This document shows, piece after piece, positions 1 through 12,899 of a stretch of DNA of 64,000 bases. Source of the DNA: Procambarus clarkii. Its lineage: Eukaryota > Arthropoda > Malacostraca > Decapoda > Cambaridae. Position 1 is the first letter of the stretch. Every line of letters starts with the position of its first letter. Under the pieces are notes generated by a model that saw only the letters and a list, made by a program, of their open reading frames with translations, did no database searches and had not been told where the DNA came from. A program made the position numbers and the translations under genes. The stretch covers positions 5,059,789 through 5,123,788 of the forward strand of contig NC_091188.1 of NCBI RefSeq assembly GCF_040958095.1, given 5' to 3'.

Positions 1-405
1 AGTAAGCAAGAAAAAGTTTTAGTTTCGTGCGGAATTTTAGAAAAATGAAACGAGGTCAGAAATTGTTCTTTTAATTTCATGAAGCTCCTACTGAAGTTTA
101 TTTAACTGGAAAATATAACAGTGAACCTGGTGTTGCTCTAACTGAACGGTGAACTTGTGTTCACCTTCACACCTGTGAACTTCGTGTTTTTGAACACACG
201 AAAGAGCTCTACAAACAATAAACACGATTTTTCCTCATCCTAGGAGGCAGGATATTTTCCTACCTTTTGGGAGCAAAGATTACCTTTGCTCTCGTGTCAA
301 TTCAGTGACTTTAAATTTGTTTTAAGCGGATGTCCCATGCAGCCTTCCTATCATTAAACTTGCAGAAGAATTTTATAGAAGAATTTAAATGGGAGGACAG
401 GTTGG
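1..405. other. Unassigned AT-rich sequence
   Basis: No coding signature, tandem array or recognised interspersed element is visible. The only local structure is a few short inverted repeats, for example around the paired cctttg and caaagg stretches near 265-295. Confidence 0.5.
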
Positions 406-420
406 ATGGTGGATGGGGAT

Positions 421-540
421 GGTGTCAGGTGGTGGCAGAGGTGGTGGGGTAGTTATGGTGTCAGGTGGTGGCAGAGGTGGTGGTGGGGTAGTTATGGTGT
501 CAGTGGTGGCAGAGGTGGTGGTGAAGGTTATAGTGGTGTT
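421..540. repeat. G-rich minisatellite, about 36-bp unit, 3 copies
   Basis: A unit beginning GGTGTCAGGTGGTGGCAGAG recurs at 421, 457 and 496. The third copy comes after a 3-bp expansion and is degenerate. The repeated GGTGG blocks make this strand strongly G-rich. The short predicted peptide across it only translates the repeat. Confidence 0.85.
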
Positions 541-769
541 TACCTAACAGTGACTATGATGGCAGCAGATCTAGGTTCCTTAGCCTTGCCTACCCTCATT
601 GTACCTCTTGTCATATTATTCAGCTTTCCTAATGTTCGAATTCTTGGTCTAACCCGGCCTTAAAGTTGTGGGTGGAGGTGGCTTCTACAGCTTCTTCTTT
701 CTTCCCCCATGTCAACCACCGGTACCGGGTACGAGTATTTCCTTACATTTCGTCGACACAGTTACACTT

Positions 770-866
770 CTCGTCCCTTCCCATATCCTAATCCTGATCC
801 CTTCCCAGTGTTATATAGTTGTAATGGCTTGGCGCTTTTCCCTGATAGTTCCGTTCCGTTATCCTT
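770..866 (+). mobile_element. SINE family 2, tail fragment
   Basis: The segment carries the 3' half of a tRNA-derived SINE seen again at 5833-6018, 14199-14347, 16240-16365 and 37362-37512. Its diagnostic core is a TATATAGT-TGTAATGGCTTGGCGC block followed by a pyrimidine-rich end. The tRNA-like head is missing here. A head-type piece lies separately at 1005-1110. Confidence 0.65.
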
Positions 867-879
867 ACTCTCAATTTAT

Positions 880-1510
880 AGAGGTGTTCCTTGTCCATCT
901 TATCTCTTGCCCTTTAGTATCTTGTATGTTGTAGTCATATCTCCTATATTATTTTTCTCTCTAGGCTTTTGATGTATGGTTCCTTTGCCCCAACCTCTTG
1001 ATTGATACAGCGATGGTCTCGTTTCTTGCAGGTCGACGCTCGATCCCTGACGGCTCAAGTGGTTGCATACCATTCCTTCCCTCCGTCCTATCCCTTGCTC
1101 TTTATACCCAGATATATCTTCCATGTGCTTTATATTATATGTTTTCCGTGTGTTACAGTCAGTCCATCTTTGCATCTCCTCATAACAATCACCTTAACTT
1201 GCCCTCATAGCTTATTCCCGATGCTGCTGATGTTTTCAGGTTTATGTGTGCTTCTGAAGTTGGAATATTATCCAGTCTTTCCAATGTCTGTGGTTACCGT
1301 ATACTTGTGATGTGGATGTCTCCTCATGTCATTTTTTTCTCTTTCCCATTGTCTTACACTTGATTGAATCAAACTCAAACAGCCATTTGTTTTCCCACTT
1401 CTCGCATGTGCCAAGATTTTCCTGATACTTCTATATATATATAATCCACTTTTTTTATATTTCTCCTTAACTTTGGTGTGATCTGTAAACGATACCATAT
1501 ATGAGCTCAC
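880..1510 (-). mobile_element. Decayed LINE reverse transcriptase fragment
   Basis: Read on the minus strand, short conserved blocks of a non-LTR reverse transcriptase C-terminal half survive in different frames. Near 1500 an SFTDHTKV block resembles the catalytic F/Y-ADD-x-K region. Near 1390 there is a KWENKWLFEFDSIKCK thumb-like block. Near 930 there is a GDMTTTYKILKG block of the kind also seen in the better-preserved copies at 54.5-55.4 kb and 62.4 kb. Frameshifts and a SINE head (1005-1110) interrupt it, so it cannot be active. The alternative is unrelated chance similarity, which is unlikely because the blocks appear in the right order. Confidence 0.6.
1005..1110 (+). mobile_element. 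SINE family 2, head fragment
   Basis: Contains a T-arm/B-box-like block (GGTCGACGCTCGATCCCTGA) followed by the CAAGTGGTTG and CCATTCCTTCCCTCCGTCC blocks typical of this family. It lies inside the decayed LINE, so it probably inserted later. Confidence 0.6.
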
Positions 1511-1536
1511 TTGTGATGGTCATTGCGTGATTGGCA

Positions 1537-1538
<2 letters not shown>

Positions 1539-1627
<89 letters not shown>
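1539..1627. repeat. (GT)n microsatellite
   Basis: About 44 uninterrupted GT repeats, followed by short GTGAGT variants. It directly borders the 5'-truncated end of the LINE fragment at 880-1510. Confidence 0.98.
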
Positions 1628-1629
<2 letters not shown>

Positions 1630-1639
1630 TGTGAGTGTC

Positions 1640-3225
1640 GGCTGGGTGAGTATTAAATCCTGCCACCCGGCTCTCCGCCGTCAACGTGTATCGTGAGAAT
1701 ATCGTATTCAGGCGTATGCAACGTATATCATATTCAGACGTATACGACGTATATACAAACAATGTATATCGCTTGGTATAAAAACAACCCACAGCAAACA
1801 TTAAAAACATTTCACGTGTATATTCTCCCTTTCATATTTTTTCCCATTATCCATCAGAATATAAAATGATTTTAAGATCCGTCTAGCGGATAGAATTTTT
1901 ACATTCCTGAAGAAACTTCCATTATGCTAAACTGGTTAACTTTATGCATGAATAAATTCATATTCATTTTCTGAGGGGAAAAAAATAAACTTCATTTAAT
2001 AGATTTTGTTTAATTAACATAATAACATGCAAAGGCAAGTAGTGTACATGAGCAAAGAAAGCCGGGACGAGCATGACCAGGACTCACTTTCACTTCCTGG
2101 CAGAAGCTGAGGCGAACATGAGCAGATTCATACATTTTCCATATACAAAAATATAGTCCATCCTTGATTATTTTAATTGTGAAAATTATCGCTTTATTTC
2201 TATAATTGGAAATATGAACTATATAAAGTAAGTATAACCCCCCTTTTGATTTAGCAGTGTAATAGAGGTTGTCCCTATAAATAAAGAGCCCCCTTTACCA
2301 TTACCCCTTAACCTACTCCCTACCCCTTCCTCCTCTTACCAGCCCTCCTCACCCTACTCCTTACCCACACTATATACCCTACCCTCCCCCCCCCCTTCTC
2401 CCTCTTGGCTACCACTCTGCTCCCTTTGCCAGAAAAAAACAAACTTTCCCAAATGTTCTCTTCATTATCACGTCACCATGACAATGACCATGACCATTGA
2501 ACAAATCGCTGCCTGAACACGACGACCCAATTGGGGGGAGAGGGAGGTGAGAAGGGACAGAGGTAGGAAATATATTTATATGTTGCTGAATATGACCAAA
2601 AGGGAAAGATTAATGATTCTAACACGAATCTTCTCAATATTTCACATGCTTTTTTTCTTCACTGTCGAGGGAAGTTGAAAATTTAACTCTCCAAAGTTCA
2701 TTTTCACAATTTATTATGGTCTGACGCCTATAGGGATGCGTCAGACCAGACGACTATTACTACCCGACCTGAAGTCACACCAACGAGATGATGAACAGGT
2801 GCCGTGGAGAGAATCTCACTCCTGGGACCTTTACCCGTAAATAATGGCTACGAGAGACGTAAAAATATTGCTCCAGATATATATATAAAAAAAAAGGTAA
2901 TTAGGGCTGTTGGAGAAGGTAATTATGTAGAGGAACATTAACCCAGTATACCCATATAGGCTAGGTGAAGAAGAAATGAAGGTTACTTTAATACGAAAGT
3001 TTCGCTTAAAACTTTCCAATAATACTTCAACTTGTTATATTTTGGGTTAGTATTATTACCTCAGCGCCTTAATTAACTGACATGACATTACCTGTTTTTA
3101 ATTGAGGTTTTTGAAAAAAAAAGTGTTAATCTTATGATCAACAGACTGCTGGATCCATTCTCACCAGGTAGATGGATCAATTATCATCAGGTAAACTGGA
3201 CCGTATCACCAGGTAGTCAAACGCT
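1640..3225. other. Unassigned spacer
   Basis: AT-rich spacer with a pyrimidine-rich stretch at about 2270-2410. I see no gene. The only notable structure is the hairpin at 2717-2748. A short purine-rich tract lies at 2530-2560. Confidence 0.5.
2717..2748. repeat. Hairpin, 11-bp perfect stem
   Basis: TGGTCTGACGC at 2717-2727 is perfectly complementary to GCGTCAGACCA at 2738-2748, with a 10-nt loop. No flanking gene or terminator context is visible. Confidence 0.8.
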
Positions 3226-3420
3226 GCTAATATCTGGTCACTGAAGACAACACACTAGAAAGTGAAGGGACGACGACGCTTCGGTCCGTCCTGGACCATT
3301 CTCAAGTCGATCGACTTGAGAATGGTCCAGGACGGACCGAAACGTCGTCGTCCCTTCACTTTCTAGTGTGTGGTCTGGTCAACATACTTCAGCCACGTTA
3401 TTGTGACTCATCGCCTGCAC
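3226..3420 (+). mobile_element. Fold-back element copy A with near-perfect palindrome
   Basis: Positions 3250-3371 form a 122-bp palindrome. The two 61-nt arms meet without a spacer at 3310/3311 and differ at one position (C in the left arm near 3280 where the right arm predicts T). The arm contains CGTTTCGGTCCGTCCTGGAC-type sequence. Beyond the right arm comes a conserved flank (GGTCTGGTCAACATACTTCA onward) ending in TCGCCTGCA near 3419. The same modules recur at 10486, 13706, 18336, 52749 and 56024. No coding capacity is seen. Confidence 0.9.
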
Positions 3421-3579
3421 TGAAGACAATATCATCCTTTGCTATCAGCAACCCTAAAATCTCCACCGAAGGATCTTAAAATGGCTACTTTTGCATGCCA
3501 TTTACAGAGACATCCGAAAAAAAAAAAATGCATCAACATACAACATCAATATTGTATATTTAATACTTGTCCTGGTAAG

Positions 3580-3775
3580 TTATAGATACATATATGAATG
3601 AGATTAGGTGGATATAAATAAGACCTGCTTCGTATTGACTGATAAGCCCTCTGTAGCTTCCTTATTTCTCATGTTCTTCTAATATTTGTATATTTTTGTA
3701 TAAAAATACAAAAAATAAAAAAATACGCCCTCTGTAGCTTCCTTATTTCTTATGTTCTTTTGATATTTGTATACA
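3580..3775 (+). mobile_element. LINE 3'-end remnant with internal duplication
   Basis: Carries the block GAATGAGATTAGGTGGATAT, then a CTTCCTTATTTCTCATGTTC tail. The same pair occurs at about 4730-4815. This looks like the 3' end of a non-LTR element, a family different from the one ending in CA arrays. The tail (CCCTCTGTAGCTTCC onward, about 48 bp) is directly duplicated at 3645-3692 and 3727-3774. Confidence 0.55.
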
Positions 3776-3779
3776 TTGT

Positions 3780-4195
3780 AGAAAGGTTTTGAATAGTCTT
3801 CATAAAGGTCCTTCAATTAGTCCTCAATTTAACAATTGAGAATATGAATATATATGTAATGAGCTCCTCGGTGATAAGGCTGAATTGGCAACTAAAATAT
3901 CTATTAGGCTATCGCTAGAGGCATCTTGAAGGAAAAGACCAACATCGAAGGAGGGAACCGGTTCTCATGAATAACCGGGAATGACGTCGTTAACCTTACG
4001 AATGGAGGACTAAGTAACATTTTTCACAGATAATGCCGGGAACGAGAGAGAGTCGTAAACTCGCTTCATCACCAGCCCAAAAAGGAAAAATGTTAGGCCC
4101 ACCTTCTCGCCAACACCGTATTGTTTCCTCAAGATATTGATGTTCATTTCTGGAGAGGCACGAGAACGGTGGGAGAAAGGAAATGTTATATAGAG
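3780..4195. other. Unassigned spacer
   Basis: No coding or repeat signature recognised. A short minus-strand reading frame here overlaps the start of the 34-bp array and has no recognisable features. Confidence 0.45.
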
Positions 4196-4198
4196 AGC

Positions 4199-4317
4199 AT
4201 TAACGAGAGGGAAGAAGTTGGATATTGGGATCATTAACGAGAGGGAAGAAGTTGGATATTGGGATCATTAACGAGAGGGAAGAAGTTGAAAATAAGGATC
4301 ATTAATGAGAAGGAAGG
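4199..4317. repeat. 34-bp minisatellite, about 3.5 copies
   Basis: A unit starting ATTAACGAGAGGGAAGAAGT recurs at 4199, 4233 and 4267 and decays in the last copy. The array ends exactly where the SINE at 4320 starts. Confidence 0.88.
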
Positions 4318-4319
4318 GT

Positions 4320-4570
4320 TATCTTGAGGTTATCTTGAGATGATTTCGGGGCTTTTTAGTGTCCCCGCGGCCCGGTCCTCGACCAGGCCTCCACCCCCAG
4401 GAAGTAGCCCGTGACAGCTGACTACCACCCAGGTACCTATTTTACTGCTAGGTAACAGGGGCATAGGGTGAAAGAAACTCTGCCCATTGTTTCTAGCCGG
4501 CGCCTGGGATCGAACCTAGGACCACAGGATCACAAGCCCAGCGTGCTGTCCGCTCGGCCGACCGGCTCCC
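4320..4570 (-). mobile_element. tRNA-derived SINE family 1 (minus orientation)
   Basis: Full-length-looking copy. On the minus strand it starts with a tRNA-like head: an A-box-like TCGGCCGAGCGG and a B-box GGTTCGATCCC-type block (with a substitution here). The head is followed by a body with the CCCTGTTACCTAGCAGTAAA block and a GC-rich GGGGACACTAAA block. The tail is the repeated CTCAAGATAACCTCAAGATA motif. Related copies lie at 4908, 18540, 38520 and 63591. It is non-coding and would depend on a partner LINE for movement. Confidence 0.88.
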
Positions 4571-4721
4571 CAGTTTGTGAAATCACTTTACACTAAACGT
4601 TAACTAAAAATAAAGTCTACTTTATTCGTGGTGTTTCCTACTTAATTGTCATGTGAATGTTGAGGGCGTTTATTTTCTATAACTTGGTGGAATAGGTAAT
4701 AGGTGTGATTGTTTCAAGCGT

Positions 4722-4815
4722 AGGTTAGACATATATAAGAATGAGATTGGGTGGATATAAACGTATGTACCAATAGCCTTCTACAGTTATCTTCACTCCT
4801 ATGTTCTTATGTAAT
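4722..4815 (+). mobile_element. LINE 3'-end remnant
   Basis: Second copy of the GAATGAGATTGGGTGGATAT block with a CTATGTTCTTATGT-type end, matching the remnant at 3580-3692. No coding part is attached. Confidence 0.5.
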
Positions 4816-4907
4816 GACAAGGTCTTATCACAGCCATAATAACACATACTATATAAAACCCAAGGCTTATGTATTTGTGCTATTTAATGTCAAGACTGTA
4901 ACTACCG

Positions 4908-5163
4908 GCCGGAGCCGGTCGGCCGAGCGGCCAGCACGCTGCACTTGTGATCCTGTGGTCCTGGGTTCGATCCCAGGCGCCGCCGAGAAACAATGGGCAG
5001 AGTTTCTTTCACCCTTATGCCCCTGTTACCTAGCAGTAAAATAGGTACCTGGGTGTTAGTCAGCTGTCACGGGCTTGCTTCCTGGGGGTGGAGGCCTGGT
5101 CGAGGACCGGGTCGCGGGGACACTAAAGCCCCGAAATCATCTCAAGATAACCTCAAGATAACC
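4908..5163 (+). mobile_element. tRNA-derived SINE family 1
   Basis: Plus-strand copy with head (GGAGCCGGTCGGCCGAGCGG), B-box GGGTTCGATCCCAGG, body and the CTCAAGATAACCTCAAGATAAC tail. It points in the opposite direction to the copy at 4320-4570, so the two form an inverted pair with about 340 bp between them. Confidence 0.9.
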
Positions 5164-5164
5164 C

Positions 5165-5550
5165 CGAGTCTTTCCCATCTCCCCTGAATTAATTATCAAG
5201 GTTTATCTATATGGTCGGGAAGAGTAATTAGTCGTTAAGGTGAAAATGTCGTCCTAATCATATACCTTGATAAAGCACTTAGGAGGAATGCGAAAGATTT
5301 GGTGTAATTCAAATCCTTTGGCCAAAAATACACAAAGACATAAGTGTGGCCTCTTTATCTTACTTCAAGGGGATTAGTTTAGAGTGATTCAATCTCAAAT
5401 TGTCGTCTCGTCTTCCCAATATTGTCAATATTCATTCAGCTAATGTGTCTCCTCGTTATGATGATAAGCCTCACTTTGTGTTTTCAATATATATATAATT
5501 TTTTAAATTGCTAGTTAAATGGTCTTCACTTTACGCCATAAATGTAAAGT
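5165..5550. other. Unassigned AT-rich spacer
   Basis: No gene, array or recognised element visible. Confidence 0.45.
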
Positions 5551-5553
5551 TCA

Positions 5554-5735
5554 TTTATACTGCTGAACACCTGTTTAGTCCAGCCATTATTGTAATGGTT
5601 TATACTGCTGAACACCTGTTTAGTCCAGCCATTATTGTAATGGTTTATACTGCTGAACACCTGTTTAGTCCAGCCATTATTGTAATGGTTTATACTGCTG
5701 TACACCCATTTAGTCCAGCCATTATTGTAATGATT
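5554..5735. repeat. 45-bp minisatellite, 4 copies
   Basis: A unit beginning TTTATACTGCTGAACACCTG repeats every 45 bp from 5554, with the last copy diverged. Because 45 is divisible by three, both strands stay open and give repetitive peptides. This is not evidence for a gene. Confidence 0.92.
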
Positions 5736-5832
5736 CATACAAGTTGTTATTCATAACTTCTTAATCTGAGTGTGATTCTTCACTACTATATGGGTCCTTA
5801 CGTCTATAATTTACATTTTTTTATGAAATGTA

Positions 5833-6018
5833 TGAAAAGGGAACTATCAGGGGAAAGAACCAAGCCATTACGACTATATAACACTTGGAAAGGGTCAGGA
5901 TAAGGATTTGGGATGGGACGGGGGGGGGGGGGAAAGGTATGGTACCTAACCCCTTTGACGGTCGGGGATTGAACGCCGACCTGCATGAAGTGTGACCGTC
6001 GCTCTACTGTCCAGCCGA
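5833..6018 (-). mobile_element. tRNA-derived SINE family 2 (minus orientation)
   Basis: Best-preserved copy of this family. Read on the minus strand it has an A-box-like GGACAGTAGAGCG, a B-box-like GGCGTTCAATCCCCGAC, a C-rich linker, and the TATATAGTCGTAATGGCTTG block near its 3' end. It is distinct from SINE family 1 in both head and body. Confidence 0.78.
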
Positions 6019-6019
6019 A

Positions 6020-7515
6020 GTGGTTAGGCAGAGCTAAAGAAAAGACAATTACAAGCAGGGGAAAAATCAATCAATCAGTACAGATACCCAAGCCTTCCAC
6101 ACTGCTGATTACAAACGCAAGTAAGTTTGAAAGCCAGCCAGTCCTCAACTACGTGAGGACTACTACGTACTAAACGCATCGTACTAAACGCATGCCAAAT
6201 GCATCGTGGTATAAAAATATAGCGACCCGCAAACATCTCTGTTTTCTCTGAAGCGGTTGGCTTGGGGTTCGTGTATTTCTGGTTAGGTTAGGACGTGGAT
6301 TTTTGTACGTTTTGCAAATGCGAGAAGTCGAGCTGGAAAATCAGACTGCATATAACACCGCATCAATACAACACGTCGAAGAACCCAGGAGTTTACAGCT
6401 AGGTAAAAAACTTTGGAGATGAGGGAGAGTGAGAATTAATCTGTTAGTGAGACAGAGGACCGCCTGGGAGGGGAGAAATATGGCACACACATTAGTCTTT
6501 TCAAAAGACTAATGCCGGGTTTAAATACACCATAAGTCTTGCATCACTTAATAAGCTTCATGTAACAGCAACGATCTGCTAAGCTTCATTTGGCATGAGA
6601 TGTGTAGAAAAACTTCAGCGCACAGAATATTCGTTTTGATATTAACACCTCGTAACTTCTCTATGATTTAGGGGCATAATGCATTCGTTACCCCATAACA
6701 TCTGATGGCTCGTTGTCGATAGCCAGCAAACGCGAGGTATATATACTTAGGAATAACTATTATATTTCTCTGTTACGATGAACATCCATTTGAGAACATC
6801 CAATAAACGATAGAAATTCTCTCCGTTATTGGAGCTCCTGTTGCTTGTTCTCCTGGCCAACAGACTGTAGTATATTAAGTTCTTAGGCAGTGAATTTGTT
6901 TCTGGATTCTTCAATCCGATGAAGCATAGCAAATAAGGTTGTGCCACAGTTTTTATTATTTTTTATTTACTTGAATTGCCGCTATGATAAAGTCTGCTGT
7001 CAGCTTTTACGTGTGCACAGAGACGACTATGTTTAAGGATATCACCAGAAGCTGAGGCACCTTAATTGAGCTCATGAATATATATAAAAATAATGTTTGA
7101 AAATACTATTCCTAATTCCAGGGACGAGAACAAGTATAAAAATTTGCACAAGGTCACGTAACAGTTGGAAAAGAAAATTAGTTGCATTTTCGTGAGGATA
7201 CTTAACTTTGGGTGTGAATGTTTACGAAAAACGGTGTTTGCCTTCAGCGTATGGAAGAGGGCGGGGAGTCACTTATCTCCGTGTGTGTGTGTATAGTGTG
7301 TATTCGTGTTTTTGTGAATGCGGAAACTCGTATGTGTATGCTTGCTTATGGGTATGGATCCTAGAAGGAGAAATTTGCTACTGAATATACACGTTTTTCA
7401 TTCTTTTTTCTAAATGACATTTGCTCGATTCCGGCTTTTAAAGGAACATCAGTGGAACGTCTTCTCTAATGGTCAGCAGTTTATCTTTCGGCTTCTAAAC
7501 CCCACCCCACCCTGT
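6020..7515. other. Unassigned spacer
   Basis: AT-rich sequence with no recognisable gene. It includes a small inverted repeat at 6491-6513 (ATTAGTCTTTT facing AAAAGACTAAT across one base) and a short stretch near 6240-6300 containing GGTTAGGTTAGG-like motifs. Confidence 0.45.
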
Positions 7516-8886
<1,371 letters not shown>

Positions 8887-8982
<96 letters not shown>

Positions 8983-8988
8983 AGAAGG

Positions 8989-9080
<92 letters not shown>
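8887..9080. repeat. (TA)n microsatellite, interrupted
   Basis: Two long AT blocks separated near 8981-9003 by CCAGAAGG and ACA interruptions. Confidence 0.97.
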
Positions 9081-9084
<4 letters not shown>

Positions 9085-9485
9085 TTAACATCAATAATGT
9101 TGATTTTCTTTTCAAAACATTTCTCGAGAATGTTTCGCTCACTGAAAATGAAAATGGCAAAGAGAGAGAACGGGAAGAACGGAAAAGAGAATGAGAGAGA
9201 AAGAGAGGGTGAATAGTATACTTTGAGAGAGGGGTAGAGACCCGGTCACCGCCGGGTACCCCCCCCCCCCTCTAGTTTAATACATAAATGCATATTCAAA
9301 TGATAAAAAATTCAAATTTGTAATATCCAGATGATATTGGTTTTCATTCGCTTGATTGTTTTCAATGTGTAAATTGCATAGCATCATTTAATTTGAAGAA
9401 TCACAATGGTGGACGTTAATAATAATTAGTTAACTATATGAACCTTTATTTATTAGCTTTCCTCTTCATTCGTTTTCATGACCAG
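9085..9485. other. Unassigned spacer
   Basis: AT-rich with a short C-run near 9260. No gene or element recognised. Confidence 0.45.
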
Positions 9486-9489
9486 ATCT

Positions 9490-9840
9490 GTATTGTGTGG
9501 ACAGCTGTGTGTTGATGGGGCAGCTGTGTTGTTGTTGGGACAGCTGTGTGTTGATGGGACAGCTGTGTTGTTGTTGGGACAGCTGTGTGTTGATGGGACA
9601 GCTGTGTGTTGATGGGGCAGCTGTGTTGTTGTTGGGACAGTTGTGTGTTGATGGGACAGCTGTGTGTTGATGGGGCAGCTGTGTTGTTGTTGGGACAGTT
9701 GTGTGTTGTGTGGACAGCTGTGTGTTGATGGGACAGTTGTGTGTTGTGTAGACAGCTATGTGTTGTGTGGACAGCTGTGTTGTTGTTGGGACAGTTGTGT
9801 GTTGATGGGACAGCTGTGTGTTGATTGGACAGCTGTGTGT
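9490..9840. repeat. Minisatellite with mixed 19/22-bp units
   Basis: Alternating units of the type GTTGATGGGACAGCTGTGT and GTTGTTGTTGGGACAGCTGT fill about 350 bp. The CAGCTG palindrome occurs in most units. The Cys-rich predicted peptide reflects the array. Confidence 0.9.
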
Positions 9841-9844
9841 ATTG

Positions 9845-10480
9845 CGTCCTCTAATGGCCTCAGAAATGTGCTTAAATCGTTATACTTATTCACGTTGTTT
9901 AAGCCAAACTGTATAAGAGTGCGTAATCTGCGTGTTCTTAGCTACATGTTTTTTTTACGTAAGTATTTCAGTTGGAATTCAACTCCACCTGTTGATCCTC
10001 TCCTCTCAGCTTCACTTTATCCTGGGCAATAATAACCAACCCTCTTTAGCTTGATATCATACTTACAGCTGAAGCTCTGAATGGATCTGGAGCCTCTATA
10101 CTGGTTCCTCTAACCCCCTTCCACTTGCTCACAACCCGAACAATACACACAGACACTGGCAATAAACGCATGTGAAACTCGCGTTTTTCTTCTCAAATGC
10201 GCTAAACCGTTTATATGTGCGTCGCGTTCTGTGCGTCGCGTAAGACATTGTGTGTTGATAGGTCGTCTCTCATTCCTTAGTTGTTTTGTTTTTACGTCTA
10301 TTTTGGCTTGTGTGGTTCAATTGTCTCAGCCTGTGGTCGTAAACTAGGTCTCTTCTCTCCGATACCAGACCCGAAGGGGACCTTTTCATCGTTAGAATGT
10401 TATTTTAGTTCCGGAGTGCTAACTGAATGTTAGTGCCATGGACGTTGATGTTTATCTCATGCACGTTGTATACAATCTTC
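9845..10480. other. Unassigned spacer
   Basis: No coding or recognised repeat structure. It has a CpG-containing stretch near 10170-10260 (GCGTCGCG repeats) of unclear nature. Confidence 0.4.
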
Positions 10481-10485
10481 TGAGT

Positions 10486-10760
10486 GTTGACCAGACCACA
10501 CACTAGAAGGTGAAGGGACGACGACGTTTCGGTCCGTCCTGGACCATTCTCAAGTCGATTGTGACTTGAGAATGGTCCACAATCGACTTGAGAATGGTCC
10601 ACAATCGACTTGAGAATGGTCCACAATCGACTTGAGAATGGTCCACAATCGACTTGAGAATGGTCCAAGACGGACCGAAACGCCGTCGTCCCTTCACCTT
10701 CTAGTGTGTGTGTGGTCTGGTCAACATACTTTAGCCACGTTATTGTGACTCATCGCCTGA
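10486..10760 (+). mobile_element. Fold-back element copy B with 22-bp spacer array
   Basis: The left arm (GTTGACCAGACCACACACTA onward) and the right arm are inverted copies. Between them, from about 10563 to 10672, lie five direct repeats of a 22-bp unit containing CTTGAGAATGGTCCACAATC. The flank after the right arm ends with TCATCGCCTGA near 10760. Copy A lacks this spacer array. Confidence 0.9.
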
Positions 10761-10764
10761 AATC

Positions 10765-11445
10765 TTCTGAGTGATTCCTTGTCTGGGAATGAGCATTCTG
10801 ATTATGTGATTCATAAATTCTTCTCCCCCTTTTTTTTTAAAGATTTCGTTAAATGTCTTTTTCCATATTATGCAATGGCCTTGTTGTCTCCTTAATCTCT
10901 CATCCAGTCTCATTACAATACATTTACTTGGGTTGATATCTCGAAGCCACGTATTTATACTCACCTAGAGGCGCTTGTAGGTTAAAAATCACCTGTAGGC
11001 ATGCGTCTAGACGTGCCAGCACATGCCAACATTGTTTTCCAACCATACAAAAGCCTATTGCTATTTTCCAACTATACAAAAGCCTTATTTACAATTACAA
11101 TTTACACAAAAATGTGTAAACACTTGCAGTCAGTCTCAGATCCTCGAACAAATAAGAAAAATACAGAGACAAACATATGTCGTCCTTGCTACTGACTTTA
11201 ATAAAGCCTTTAGACTTTAGAGCGTCCTTGCCACACAGACTTTAATAAAGCTCTCACAGCGGAGTCCCGCCTGATAACGCGGCCCCAGCTGGCTGAGGTC
11301 CGACAGGAGAGAGACTTGACAAATCTAATTCGTCGGGTCCACAGGGAGGGCGAGGTCACAGACAACGAAGGACGCGTTAATGGAAAGAATGAAGGAAGAA
11401 TGAAGGAAGAGAACGTGCAAGAATCCTACGTGATGAGACTGTCTG
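10765..11445. other. Unassigned spacer
   Basis: Includes a fragment near 10955-10985 resembling the inverted LINE tail (TACTCACCTAGAGG) and two similar short stretches at 11195-11260 (GACTTTAATAAAGC occurs twice). No gene recognised. Confidence 0.4.
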
Positions 11446-11448
11446 CTT

Positions 11449-12080
11449 TTGTTACGTGGTGGAATTCTTCGCTTTTGTTACGTGGTGGAATTCTTCGCTT
11501 ATGTTACGTGGTGGAATTCTCCCCTTTTGTTACGTGGTGGAATTCTTCGCTTATGTTACGTGGTGGAATTCTTCGCTTATGTTACGTGGTTGAATTCTCC
11601 GCTTTTGTTACGTGGTGGAAGTCTCCGCTTTTGTTACGTGGTGGAATTCTCCCCTTTTGTTACGTGGTGGAATTCTTCGCTCTTGTTACGTGGTGGAATT
11701 CTCCGCTTTTGTTACGTGGTAGAATTCTCCGCTTTTGTTAAATGATAGAAATGTCTCCTTTCGTTGTATAAAAGAACTGTCTGCTGTTGTTATGTGGCGG
11801 AAAACGGCTGTTTTTGTTACATGTGGGAATTGTCTGCCTTCGTTACATGACGCAACTGTCTGATGTTGGTATGTGATGGAACTTTCTGCGTTATCTTTAG
11901 TCATGTAACTTGTCTGCTTTTATTTTACGATGAAACCATCTGTTCTTCTGTTATGGGAGTGTGCTGGCTGGTTCTGTTATATGATGAGCTCTCTGCTTAT
12001 TATTATATAAGGGTACTGTTTCTTTTGTTTCGTGATAGTGTCTGTTCTTTGGTTATGGGACTGAACTGTCTGTTTTAATC
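11449..12080. repeat. 26-bp minisatellite, decaying outward
   Basis: About 11 clean copies of a unit containing TTTTGTTACGTGGTGGAATT occupy 11449-11745. Increasingly diverged units (GTTATGTGGCGGAA, GTTACATGACGCAACTGTCT and others) continue to about 12080. Open frames of about 100-140 codons across it are array translations. Confidence 0.9.
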
Positions 12081-12139
12081 GTTCAACATGCACCTATACG
12101 TCGACTAGACCAATGTGGACTTTATTGTCGCTCGAACAA

Positions 12140-12310
12140 AAATTTCTTAAGATAGATTCTTAAGATTTATAGATTTATAGATAGATTCTTCTTTCTTAAG
12201 ATAGATTTCTTAAGATTTCTTAAGATTAAGATACTTCTTAAGGTTTCTTAAGATTAAGATATTTCTTAAGATTTCTTAAGATTAAGATATTTCTTAAGAT
12301 TAAGATAGAT
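12140..12310. repeat. Degenerate TTTCTTAAGATTAAGAT repeat
   Basis: Irregular repetition of TTCTTAAGATT, a motif rich in the palindrome CTTAAG. Unit length varies. Confidence 0.8.
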
Positions 12311-12319
12311 ATGATAAAA

Positions 12320-12898
<579 letters not shown>

Positions 12899-12899
12899 T

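Noticed and set aside
11316-11741. 141-codon frame with CYVVEF-type repeats
   Set aside because: Translation of the 26-bp array. The array decays with frame-breaking changes at its edge.
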